Positions 34,741-46,667 of a DNA stretch of 64,000 nucleotides are shown piece by piece. The DNA lies in NCBI GenBank assembly GCA_916613615.1, contig OU744721.1, positions 78,311,060 to 78,375,059 on the forward strand, given 5' to 3'. This DNA comes from Steromphala cineraria. Its lineage: Eukaryota > Mollusca > Gastropoda > Trochida > Trochidae. The translations under genes and the position numbers were made by a program. How positions within the stretch are numbered: the stretch's first letter is position 1; every line of letters begins with the position of its first letter. The notes under the pieces were generated by a model. It had not been told where the DNA came from, ran no database searches, and saw nothing but the letters and a program-made list of their open reading frames with translations.

Positions 34741-36430
34741 GTTATTATCCCTCGCTACAAAGTTGAAGGGGGATATAGGTTTGGACTCTGTCCGTGCGCA
34801 GCTTTCCCAGAAACTGTTTAAAATATGATAACCAAATTTGCTGTGTCTTCATTGTATCAATGTTTTGATGGAGTTCGAAAATCAGAACCTCACAATTATC
34901 TTTTACAGAGTTATTGTCCATGTTTCGTGTTTTTGGACCTTGAGGGTATTATCAAATGGGAAATTTTTTCTCAGTAACTATTTAAGATAGGATAACCAAA
35001 TGTGCTGTGTGTCTTCAGGGTATCAAAACCGTGATAGAGTTGTAAATGCAATTACTTATTACAGAGTAACGGCCCATTTAGGAAAATATTGGGAGCTATT
35101 GCCCATGGTTCATGTATTTGGACTCTGTTAGAGGGTGTTGTCAAAGGGAACAATTTTTCTCAGAAACTATTTAAGATTAACCAAACTTGCCGTTTGTCTC
35201 CATTATCCCCCCTTGTGCGTTTAGCGCGAAGCGGGGGGATATAGTATTGGGCAGCGTCTGTCCGCACGAACGAAATCGAATAACTCAAAAACTATTAACT
35301 AGTTTCTTTTCATTTTTTGTATATGGCTTTATCACTATGAGAGTAAGGTCCCTATAGAGGTTCATGAACGAGACTTTGAAATTTTACCCATGTCAGCGGG
35401 ATATGTCAAGAAGGTCACAGCGAGGCTTTGAAAATGTCAGTTAGAAACCTTCATATTACGCTTATCAGCGGGATATCACAGAACCTATTAACTGGATTCT
35501 CTTCATAATTTACACATAGCATCTTATTGGGAAGGCGCCGGTCCCAGTGGTGACCTTCACATTATTTTCAAGGTCACAGCGAGGCTTTGAAAATTTAAAC
35601 ATTGAGATCTGCATTATTAAGGAATTGTCAGCAGGATACCTCTAGAACCGATCACTAGATTCTCTTCATAACTTATGCAAAGCATGTTATAGGGAAGACA
35701 CCAGGCCAAGTTGATTTTGATGACTTTCACATTATTTTCAAGGTCACAGAACTTTCCTTATTATTACCTGCATGTAAAACTTGTTAGTGTGATATCTCAA
35801 GAGTCATTCACTGGATTCTTTTTCTAAATCTTTTTAGGAAGACACCAGGCCAATTTGATTTTCGTATCTTTTACCTTTTTTTTCAAGGTCAAAGTGAAGC
35901 CAACATGCATTAAAAGCTTATAAGGCTGATATGTTAATAACTGTTCTCTATATTCTCTTTATATTTCTCACAAAGCTTCTCATTTGGAAGATGCAGGGGC
36001 TAGTCGATTTGTATGGTCTAAATGACATCTAGTAGCATGACAAGTGTAGACAAGAGATTTTATGTAAATAAATTATACTTTTTGTTAACATCAATTTGTG
36101 GCGGGGGATCTTCACCTTTGTGAAGTACTTGTTGTATCAATACCTTGATGGAGTTTGAAAATCAAAGCCGCACAATTATATTTTTACAGAGTTATTGCCC
36201 ATGTTTCGTGTTTTTGGCCTCAGTTCGAGAGTGTCAAAGGGGACAACTTTTCTCAGAAACTATTTTTAAAATAGGTTAACGAAACTTGCTCTGTGTCTTC
36301 ATTTTATCAATACCTTGATTGAGTTCGAAAATCAGAACCGCACAATTATTTTTAACAGAGTTAGTGCCCCTGTTCCGTCTTTTTGGACTTTGAGGGTATC
36401 ATCAGATGGGACAATTTTCTGAAAACCTTT
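34741..36430. repeat. Nested dispersed repeats between METTL14 and UQCRC2
   Basis: An outer repeat of about 190-bp units (TTTCGTGTTTTTGGAC, GAGTTCGAAAATCAGAACC, TTTCTCAGAAACTATTTAA) covers about 34745-35205. It resumes at 36120-36430. Between them lies another element (about 35205-36117) starting CCCCCCTTGTGCGTTTAGCG and ending GGGGGATCTTCACC. This inner element has internal units containing TTCACATTATTTTCAAGGTC that recur about every 170 bp. CCCTCGCTAC...GGGGGATATAG motifs at 34750-34780 and 35208-35240 mark the family starts. No coding frame is present. Confidence 0.65.
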
Positions 36431-36846
36431 TTGATGGGGGTTGTTGATGACCATGTCTTCTTGTTGTATCTGGCTGTAAGAAACTGTTCACCTTTGTTAA
36501 AGGATATTGAACTCAGCAACTCATTTTTAAGGGAGCAGCCAAATTCACTTTTATTTCTATACCGATACTTTGTCGGCTGCAGAGTATTCAGTAGGTAAAA
36601 AGGAGCATGAAAAATGTCCTGTCCTAAATGCCCAAACAATATACTCCAGACTCCTCAATGTCTACGAAGCCCACTTTGGGAGAATTGTCATCCGAGTCTT
36701 CAGCAATGGTAGATTTTCTGCTCTTACTTACTGAGAAATGTTTTTCTACATTGGGGGACCCAAAAGTGTGGGTATTTTGAGTTAATCAAATTTCTCCTGA
36801 TATAACTTAGAACAAAAAACTTATAAAAACTTAAGTATCATTAACA
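36431..36846. other. Intergenic stretch next to the UQCRC2 3' end
   Basis: The minus strand has a short open frame at 36624-36782, with a stretch such as IAEDSDDNSPKVGFVDIEE that looks protein-like. It has no start codon, no clear splice context and no family that I know. I leave it unnamed. Confidence 0.3.
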
Positions 36847-36852
36847 TTTATT
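36847..36852 (-). terminator. Polyadenylation signal of UQCRC2
   Basis: Minus-strand AATAAA about 150 bp after the UQCRC2 stop codon (37003-37005), a suitable distance for its 3' end. Confidence 0.55.
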
Positions 36853-37002
36853 CACTTGTGTCACTCTGATACACATTTGAACATATCACGAAATGAAATG
36901 TATCTCAATACATCATAAATAACAAAATTGTTGTTACTGTTCATTTGGAAAGCTGACATTTCCATCAAACTACACAATACACTTGGCCTAAAGGTGCTCC
37001 CA

Positions 37003-40000
37003 TTATTTGTACAGTTCATCCAGGTAAGGAGTACAAGACAAATCTCCCACTGCGGCCATTGATGGCTTTCCGTTGATCATTCTCTTGGCAACCTGCAGGG
37101 AGAAAAATATACATTGACACTGAAAATGATTTCAACTCTTGAAGACAAATAATAGTTGGGTAAAGTCATATAATCCAGATGTATTCACTTATCAGCCTGT
37201 TGCTAAATAAAATGGATCTATCACTTATGAATAAAATTACCATAAATTATAAAGATCATTATCATTAGAAAGTTTGATATTTTCATGATGTTGGCAGCTT
37301 TAATCTTGACTGACAAAGAATTGGTTTTTAAGTGTAAAGGAAGATAAGATTCAAATCATAGAAGAACTTGCTCAATTTAAAAAAAAAGAAATATGTAGTT
37401 ATTCCTATATCTATAGAGATAATAATCTTTTAAGTGCATTATGAGAATAAAGTATTGATGACAACACTGAATTTCAAAGAAAACATAAGGAAAAGTTCTA
37501 TTGTAATGCTCTCCTTAACTACCGGTAAACTCCTTAACTCTATAAAGCCTGTTTAATCAACTCTATAAAACCTGTTTAATCAACTCACATTGACGACATC
37601 AGCGGTGGAGATGGCATCGATCATCTTGGTGACCTCCTCGATGGGTGTGACCTGCTGATGACCCAGGGCCTGTTCTGCTAGAGACTCCACCAAACCTGCC
37701 TGGTTCTCACTGGACATCAACACCGCCATCTTCAGCTGGTTCCTGGGTACAAGCAAACATGCACTTACACAATTGCCTTAGGTTCTCTAATTCTCTCTCT
37801 CTCAACAGTTGCAGCACAAGTAATTAAATTCTGATTTATTCTCTGATTTATTAAAACCAGTCCTCTTTTTGCTTGAGCAATCACCTAGTGGAAAAACATT
37901 TTCACACAAATTTTCCGACTTGAGCTACCTCCGTGGAGAGGAAATGAAGTTATTAGGGAGTCAGTAAGAGTTTTTGCAGATGAAAAATAGCAAGTACACA
38001 AACAAGCACATGTTGAAAGTATTGGAACTGAAGAAGTTGTCATTCTTCAGTTGACGAGTAATTGATCTCTGATGATAAACGACTATTTGATTTTACTATA
38101 GTTGAACTCAGCATATTCAAAAGCTAGTTTGATAATGGTGAGAAAGATTTATGACAATAATGTTTTTCATAGACAAAACAAAAAGTTACTTTCCAATATC
38201 CAACAGGTTGTTGACTGACACTAGTGATTACTTGACAACTTACTTGGCTCTTGCTACTTCCTGATCGTTGATTCCGCCCTTAGTGATTGCAGCAAACTGG
38301 TTGAAAGCAGCCTTCAGCACCTAAATTGTAGAACATATTTGTATGAATATCAGGAAAACCATTCTAAGAAAAGCAACCAATTTAGTAATATATGCATGAT
38401 GTACAGAGTGAACTATGAAAACTAAACTAACTAAAATGTATTTCACTTTGTGTCCCTTTGTACATTTGGAAAATAGATATTAATCTTTTCTTTTTTTCTT
38501 AAATCATGAAAAATAGGGCATTGGCTTTATGGCTCAGATTTGACTTGTTTGAAGACAATTTCCAGAATATTATGAGTGGACTTGACATTTTTTCAAAGTC
38601 TTCAATGGCAAATCATATTTCCCCCAAAACCCTCCTGACATTCTCTAATGTGTTTTGGGAAAGACAAAGAAATTTGCTAATCTTAATCTCCATCCAACAA
38701 AGATACCATCATTTGAGTTGCTAATTATTACTTGTCTCTGTTGAGAGGTTAACATATATATCATTTTGAAGGCACTTCCAATGCAATTCCATATGTACGA
38801 TACTTCCAACAAAATTTCAGTCGACAGCCCTTGCCATACACCTACCTGCCTCAGGCCTGTGGAGTTTAAAACTATTACCCATAAAATTACAGTAACAAAA
38901 ATGTTTCTGAGTGTGATTTCTGGCTTATTAGGATAAGGTTAGAATTTGTACAATTGAAAGAGAAATGGTAGTCTGCATACCTGTCCCATTTCACGAGGCT
39001 GAGCTACAGCTGAGAATCCAAAGAGACCAGCATCAGTGTAGCTGGCATTCAAACAGGAAACCTGGAGAGAGAGGTACAAATCTCAGAGATGATATGCTAT
39101 ATGTATCCATTCCATCAAAAAAATTTATTCTTTACCACACATTTAAAATAAAAGTACCGAGGGTACAGAAGCTCACCTTAAAATGAATGATGTGGTATTG
39201 GTTTAATTATACATGTAACCATCTTTTATATAATTGATTATGGCTGCCATCATGATTTTTTTATCTTTTAAAATACTAGTCTTCTTTTGGAAACGACTAG
39301 AGCTTGAACAAACATTAATACACGAATGATAATAATCATGATAAGTTAACAAGCAGTAGGTTTTTGTATAACTTTTTTGTATATCTATGGCTGAATTGGT
39401 GACCATCTTGTACTTTTTAATCTTCAAAATGCTACTTTTATGTGGGCATCCGTATTAATTTCATTATGATATCTTGATTGGTTTAGGTGCATCCATTTAA
39501 ATGTCATTCATTACTTACAGGATGGTGGGCACTTACATTTGTTTTGTAGTGAATCATTAATATGATTTCAAGATTATTTCACTGATGGTTATGCTGCATG
39601 GGATATTGAGAATCCCAAAAGTACAGATTTTTCAAGGAAAATGAATGACTGATTGAGAGGAAAGTCAAAAACACAGCAATGCATAAGACACGTTTATTTT
39701 GTTCACATAATATTAACATGTCAAGTGACCATGAGATGTCTTTCATTAAAGTATCAATTTATTTAACACTCATACAGTACTATAATGGTAAACATTTTTG
39801 CATTGTCAAATCAACAGAGAGATATGACAAATCAAATTTCCTTACTTTTCTTACTAAACCCTTTTCGATTTTCATCTGCATATTTATTTCACATCAACTT
39901 ATCATGTAGATTGCTAAACACAAAGCTTATTGTAGACAAGTTTTGTGTAAGTTGTTATTCTTAGAAAGAACATATCACTGTCATGAGAATACAAGTCCAT

Positions 40001-43000
40001 AACTTTTATTGCATACACATGGGCCATGGCCATATAGCATAATGCTCTACCATATCAATTGGGTCAGGTTGATTATGCAACAGACTAGCAGCTGACACTG
40101 TGATGCTAGCAGCCTGCCTTGGGATGTGTATTAGACAGCATAGTGGAATATCTGAACTCTGGTTGACCCCTTATGTGTGGTATTTAAAGGAATAAAAGGG
40201 AAATACCATTGTTTAAAATTTAACATGTTTAATGTGATTTGGTTTTTGCAGCTAGTTGCCATAAAGATTTTAAACAAATTAATCAATTATGTTTGTCTTT
40301 CATCTTAATTTTTTTTAGAAACACTTAAAAATATAGAACAACTTGCACGACAATCTTAAATATTCCATATTTAAGATAATATTATGATTAGTAAGTTCAA
40401 ATTAGAGAATTTATATGGTGCCAGTGATCACTTGATGAAAGCTTAAAATTTAATAATAATGATGTGTCATCTGCAGCTGAAAAGTCAATATGGCTGCTAT
40501 TGCGGCCATCTTGGATTCTCAAAACTGAAACGTCTACCTTTCTGTGCGGAATCACTATAGGTATAACATACTACAATATAAAAATGATATCTAGATTGGT
40601 TTAGGAGAAATAGTCTTTGTCATGAAATCTAATTGAAAATTCAATATGGCTGCCATGGCGGCCATATTGGATTCTCAAAACTTTCACGTCTACCTTTCTG
40701 TGCGGAATCACCATAGGTATAACATACTACAATTTCAGAATGATATCTGTATTCGTTTAGAAGAAGTAGTCTTTTTCATGAAATCTAATTGAAAATTCAA
40801 TATGGCTGTCATGGCGGCCATCTTGGATTCTCAAAACTGAAACGTCTACCTTTCTGTGAGGAATCACCATGGGTATAACATATTACAATTTCAGAATGAT
40901 ATCTGTATTCGTTTAGAAGGAGTAGTCTTTTTCGTGAAATCAAATTGAAAATTCAATATGGCTGTCATGGCGGCCATCTTGGATTCTCAAAACTGAAACG
41001 TCTACCTTTCTGTGAGGAATCACCATGGTATAACATATTACAATTTCAGAATGATATCTGTATTCGTTTAGAAGGAGTAGTCTTTTTCATGAAATCTAAT
41101 TGAAAATTCAATATGGCTGTCATGGCGGCCATCTTGGATTCTCAAAACTGAAACGTCTACCTTTCTGTGGGGAATCACCATGGGTATAACATACTACAAT
41201 TTCAGAATGATATCCGAATTCGTTTAGGAGAAGTAGTCGTGAAAGTTTACGGACGGACGGACGGACAGACGGACGGACGGACAGACAGACGGACGACGGA
41301 CGAAGCGCCATGACATAAGCTCACATTTACTTTGTAAAGGTGAGCTAAAAACCATGAAAACAAAAGCCTCCTGATGCTTTAGACGTACAAAAAATATCAA
41401 CACCTGGATGATGTACAATTGTTTTGCAATTCTTCCAGGAAATTCAATTATATGTTATCACAATACCGGCATAAACAAACAGTAATGGTTCTAAAGTTAC
41501 ATCCATGGGAAATTAAAATATGATTTTACATTTACTAATGCTTCAAAGACAACATGACATCTTTGCTTTGGCATACATCTCACTGTGTACTTACAGCGAA
41601 AGGATTTACTGCAGCCTTGCCAACAGCCTGGCCGAGTTTAGAGACGGTTGTGTTAGGGCTATACTTGATGTACGGACCGGTCCCCATCACATGTTGTAAC
41701 ACTCCAACGTGCAGCACCTCCTTGCCAGCTAGGCTGCAATGATTATAGTTTTGTTATTGTTATTTGATTCAAATTTTTTTTCAAGAATTTATAAATATCC
41801 TTGTCATAAAATTGTTTTACAGTCATCGGTTATTCAAAAGAATTGAAATATACAAGTGCATAGGATATAGATATACTATCATGCAAACAATAATTCATAC
41901 ATGTTAAAAAGAGTATGTTTATTGTAGAACACACTGTATATTAAAGTATTAAAAACTGTGTCCTTAATATCATCTACAAAAGTGTATTTTAGATTACAAC
42001 ATAAATAATTTGTCAGATGTCTAAATAAAATACAATAATAAAAGTTTTCAAACATTTCATGCATACATCCTGAACAGTAAAATGAGATAAGTTGATAAAG
42101 TAATACACAATACACAACAGTGTGATGCTGAATCAGGATAGAAAGATACATATTTGGTCGTTTCAACATTGGTAAACTTATTTTTGAAAGAGAGATGCTT
42201 TGCCCAAAAAATAATTTTAAAAAAAGACAAAAGTTGCTTCTTTTCTGTTTTTAATTTTTAGTTGAAGACTCATATATTACACATAAAAGAGATGGACAGT
42301 GAATAGTTCATGCCATAACAATCACATCAGGCCTTATAGAAAATATGAGCCAAAAAGAAAATACTACAGAAAAACTTCACAATCATGTTTTGTGAGGGGT
42401 GTTCAGAAATAGATTGATTGTTACAACAGACAGGTGAGAAGATCACAACAGAAGGTCATACCCTCTCTTCCTTGGGAGGCAACTAATGGGGGGAAAAAGA
42501 CACAGGATTTATTTCAAAATCATCAACATGAACAAAGTTAGGATTGGTTAATTAAAGACACATTTTGATATTGAATCAAAGTAGCAAAAGCTAAAAATCC
42601 TTACCTAGGTCCTTCAACAGCTACAGCAGCGAAGGTTAGTGGGCTATCTGTGTTTTCTCTAAGTTCCCCTGAAATAAGTCATCAAATCATCTTTTAAAAT
42701 AAAGGGGAAAAAATTTCAAATTATCAAATAATATTAAAAAATGTTTTTCTGATTTCATAACTTGTGACTTTGTTCTTGAATGTGCGTATAAGGTTATGAA
42801 AATAAATTAATAGCCGAAACAAAAAGTACAGCAGTGACGGAAACTGCACCAAGGCTGTGATAGAAACTGAAGTTGAAGTTCCTAAGAACTCATTGACAGT
42901 CGGAGAGACTCAAGGGTAATGCTAACACGCTGAGGTGACATGTGGGTTTATCAACGCTTTATTGAGTATTTCACTTTTATCACAGCTGCTAGTATCAATG

Positions 43001-46000
43001 CAGGGAGAAAGCATGTTACACTATTGTGGCTATGCACAGCAATGAAACCTGTGAGCATCGACTGGAACTAGCGAACCATGGGTGATGCTGCACTAAAGCA
43101 TTGCACCCAAGAGTAAAACAATTCTGTACTGCAGACATGCTTTGCAGAAAAAGTTACTGAGCCCCTGACAGGATTCAAAGCTTGGACCTTTTGATCTGAA
43201 GCCGAATTCGCTAACCACCTTTCTATCACGTTCCCGTAAACTGAACAAGACTTCCTGTGTAGATCTGTAAGAAAGAGTAACTACCTCCCCCATGGTACTG
43301 AGCAGCCTCTGAGTTTGCCCCTGCTGAACTGAAGGGAGTGAACTTCTTGGCCTCGGCAACCAGCATGTCATGATCAACTCCCGCCCCCACCACAGCCATG
43401 CGGCTCCCTGTGTAGTTGCTCTTCACAAAGTGCAACAACTGTAAACAGCAAAATGAAGTTGTTGAGAATCTTATACATTATTACAACAAAAATTTACTTG
43501 TATAACATGCATCCTCTTAGGGTAAACAATAAGGACAATTCTTATGGATGAACAACTTCTTTATTCTGTGTATACTTTACAATGACATTAGAATCTATGT
43601 CAAAATGACACTTACATCTATTTTTTGGCCCATTTAGGTAAATATCGTTTCTGATTGAACAATGAAACTTAACGACTTAGCGACAAAATAACTTCTTGAT
43701 TTAATTCACTTGCAGGAGTTGATATCATGAAAATTTACTCTAATAATGGTAGAAAAAATGTTCTGACCTGTTCAGAGCTGAACTTGCCGACCATAAACTC
43801 GGGAGAATATAGAGAGCGACCGAGTGTGTTCCTGAAAGCTGCTTGATGGAGGAGCTCATACACCTCTGGAAAGACAGAAAAGTGTCAAATTATAGATTTG
43901 TATGGGACGCATTTAATCGTAATCCTTACATTAAAGAGCAGGATATGAATTTCATTGAAAAGATTTTATTTACAGATTCGTTTAAAACAATAGTGATATT
44001 TTAAGCTTTAATTCTAATCCTTAAATGAAAAGGTTTGACTATGAAGAATATCATACTACAATTATAAGTGACCTGAAATTGATGTTTCTGTGGAATACTC
44101 TTAGCATGAGCATCTTATTTTTTTTTTAAGTAAAAAACCTAAAGCACGAATTCATAGGGTACCACATATTTCTATAAGCCCTGAGAGCTCATGTTCCTTG
44201 ACTCACTTGCTTCTGGCTGACTGTTGACGATGGCAAGGTCGAGAGCTAGTTTGGGCTGCATGTCCATCACCTCCCACGGCTTGAAAGACGGCGCTGTCGT
44301 GATCTCCTTCAGGGTCTCCAGCACCTCCTCACTACACAGGCAGGACATCATATTAACAGTCTCCTTGTTCTCTCATCATACATGGCAAGGATTAGGATGG
44401 GCAGGGCCATGGGCCATTTTGCACTTAAGATTCCAAAATAACACATTAGAACTTTGATACTGATATAACAGCAGTGGCCAAATTAAAATTCAGAAAATTA
44501 CAAAAAAGGGGAAAATGGTACATAGTCAAGATATCTTTCCCAATACTTGCTTAAGAAAACAATTCCTACATTCAATAGTGGACCACTCCCAAACAGGTAT
44601 ATCCTGAATCTAAAAATATCTAATTAGTTTATCTGTGAATGAACATTGAAGTTATTTATGACTTACACATTGTTCCTTGTGCATTCTGCATTGTAGAACA
44701 TATATTCTCTTGTGGATGTGCATCTGAAAGATAAAGGGCATGTCGGATTAACATCTTTCTCAGAAATCAAAGCAAAGTTGTTCCCCCTTCAATGATTTTT
44801 TTATAGAATTGAAAGAGAATGAACTTTAGAAAAGATACTCACGAAATATTTCCTCCTGTTTGTTGGACACTCCTACAAATTTTAAATTGGGTAGAGTGCT
44901 GGTTGGTCTGAAAAAAAGAAAAATAATTAGAAATAGATACTTTTGTCAGTACAACATCATTGAATGAGATGAGCTTGAAAAAATTAATCGCCCAAATGCC
45001 CCAAAAGTGTTATTTAGTTGTAATTGTGAAGAAAAGCCTTAAAATGAATACCTGTAGTTAACACCCTGAAACAAACGTAACATGTTCTTCACTCAGAGAT
45101 TTCCTTTTTTATGAAGTATAATTTTCTTCCTTTTAGTAAACAATAGAAACATATTCCTGAAGCTGTAATTTAACTATTAACAATAAATATGTAGATGACA
45201 GAAAATGAAAGTTCAGTGTCCCATTTCTGATATAAATCAAAAGCTCAGATTAAACCTTCGAAATTTTTTAAACCAACATAAACATACCAGCCCAGTTGCA
45301 GCTCTCAGACAGTGGGTTACTCCAAGGTTGTCTCCCGACTCAAACCTTGGTCCTGCATTCACCACAACTGCAACTCTTGATACAGGAGAATAGTTTTCAA
45401 GGGAGGCAACTGTAATTCCATTGGGCAGTTTGGTAATCTGGAAGAAATAACACAAATCTTTTAGAAATAACTTTATGCAGTTGTCTGAGGTGTCTTTAAT
45501 TTAATGATATTGAAGTTTACCAAAAAAATAATGTAAGAAAATGAAAAATAACTTTTAAAAAATCGAAAGGGATTGAAATTCAAACTGTTGTCAATGAGGC
45601 ATGACAATTTTATATGCCTTTAACTCAAATCAATCTGAAAATTAAAATCAATAACACAATACTTCAGTGTGTAACATGACGGCAGAACTTACGCGTGGTG
45701 CTTGTTTAGCTAGATTAGCTTCAGAAGGGGAAGCTGCTGCCTGGCTGGACAACAGACGGCCCTGAAAAAGGTGTGGTAGATATGTACTATGTAGGCATGT
45801 ATATCACAATGTGCTCAATGGTTTGCAGTAAAATGGCTACATAATGAAAACATTTACCTTGCATAAACACTCCAATGCACCATATCGATATTGGTTCAAT
45901 CAATGACTTGTTCATGTTAGTAGTTTCATAGTTCAGATAACCTAAACTTCGCTTTATGTGCGATATCTGCGACGTAGGAAGACGTCTAGCATGCTGGACT

Positions 46001-46505
46001 AGTATTTTCAGTGAAATTACTTTGGATGTTTTCAACAACATTATTTCTTGTTAATAAGATATCAAAAATGTGGTCTCTCATATCAGAGTCCCAGGTAACT
46101 ACTTAATTATTAGCATATTTATAAATCGTCATGTTTATTAAGAAAAAGACTGAAAGATTTTTGTAAACTTGGTTAACTGTCAATAAAAATAACCTTCTGA
46201 TTCTCAAATTTAAAATTCAAATATATAACATTTAAATCAATTCTTTAAACAGTTCAAAAATAGTGACAAGGTTTACAACATTTTCCATGAATGATAAGTG
46301 ATCTTACTGAACAACTTTGAACAGTGACAGTTGTTATCCAGTGCCCTTGATTTTGCACGTTGGCGATTTCTCACCGATCGTACCGTATTATTGCTGAGAA
46401 AGAGGAACATGAAAGAGAATTTTTCTCTGCTTCATAGATTAGGAAATTAACAACTATTCGCACCTTTAAACTTCCTACCAAATTCCTGCTAAGACGAGTT
46501 GCCAT
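37003..46505 (-). CDS. UQCRC2: UQCRC2, cytochrome bc1 complex core protein 2
   Basis: Core 2 subunit of mitochondrial respiratory complex III on the matrix side, from the M16 peptidase/MPP family. Fourteen exons in reading order: 46505-46464, 45761-45693, 45437-45288, 44907-44843, 44723-44667, 44331-44207, 43865-43768, 43438-43285, 42668-42605, 41733-41595, 39061-38981, 38320-38244, 37742-37589, 37092-37003. All are GT-AG and in frame, 454 aa against 453 in human. MATRLSRNLVGSLK plus a basic/Ser/Ala stretch is a mitochondrial presequence. ITKLPNGITVASLENYSPVSR matches the human core protein closely. The HXXEH zinc motif of active MPP is replaced by HCLRA, as expected for an inactive core 2. 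Other matching parts are TTAPSFKPWEV, GTGPYIKYSPN and LNASYTDAGLFG. The gene is divergent from BRAT1. Introns hold a YY1-motif-like tandem array and a SINE. Confidence 0.96.
40440..41245. repeat. About 156-bp tandem repeat, five copies (UQCRC2 intron)
   Basis: TCAATATGGCTG recurs at about 40484, 40641, 40797, 40953 and 41108, a period of 155-157 bp. Each unit carries ATGGCTGTCATGGCGGCCAT followed by CTTGGATTCTCAAAACTG, then ACGTCTACCTTTCTGTG and a GATATCTGTATTCGTTTAG block. The array ends in the ACGG microsatellite. Confidence 0.9.
41250..41303. repeat. (ACGG)n microsatellite tail
   Basis: About 54 bp of ACGG/ACAG units closing the 156-bp array, followed by a GTAAAGGTGAGCTAAAA end at about 41333-41349. 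This is the same tail style as at 23513-23540. Confidence 0.85.
42850..43235 (-). mobile_element. tRNA-derived SINE-like element (UQCRC2 intron)
   Basis: At 43165-43235 the minus strand reads GTGATAGAAAGGTGGTTAGC, then a TCGGCTTCAGATC anticodon-arm-like stretch and a GCTTTGAATCC B-box-like block. This is a weak tRNA-like head. TGTGATAGAAAC recurs in plus orientation at about 42858, so the unit may be bounded there. Extent and class are tentative. Confidence 0.35.
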
Positions 46506-46667
46506 GGTGTTTATTCTTGCCCTTGACTTGCCCCAAACGAAGAGGCTCCGGCAAAATGGCCGATGATCACGTGACCTTCGTTCTTTACCTTCACAACTAA
46601 AGATTACGTTAGAGTTATGCCCCTTTTCAGCTCACATGTGTATGTGTTTTGTTTATAGTGTTTTAAG
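46506..46667. promoter_or_regulatory. 162-bp bidirectional promoter between UQCRC2 and BRAT1
   Basis: Only 162 bp separate the divergent start codons, so the transcription starts and 5' UTRs are packed here or overlap. AAAATGGCCG at 46553-46562 fits a YY1 site, and TCACGTGAC at 46567-46575 is an E-box of the USF/MiT type. No TATA box is seen. Motifs of this kind are common in promoters of nuclear genes for mitochondria. Confidence 0.7.

Noticed and set aside
36624..36782. Minus-strand frame with an IAEDSDDNSPKVGF-like stretch
   Set aside because: No start, no splice partners and no known family; possible remnant, but not supportable as a gene.
41120..41418. Minus-strand frames rich in SVRPSVRPS
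   Set aside because: Translation of the (ACGG)n tail of a tandem repeat.
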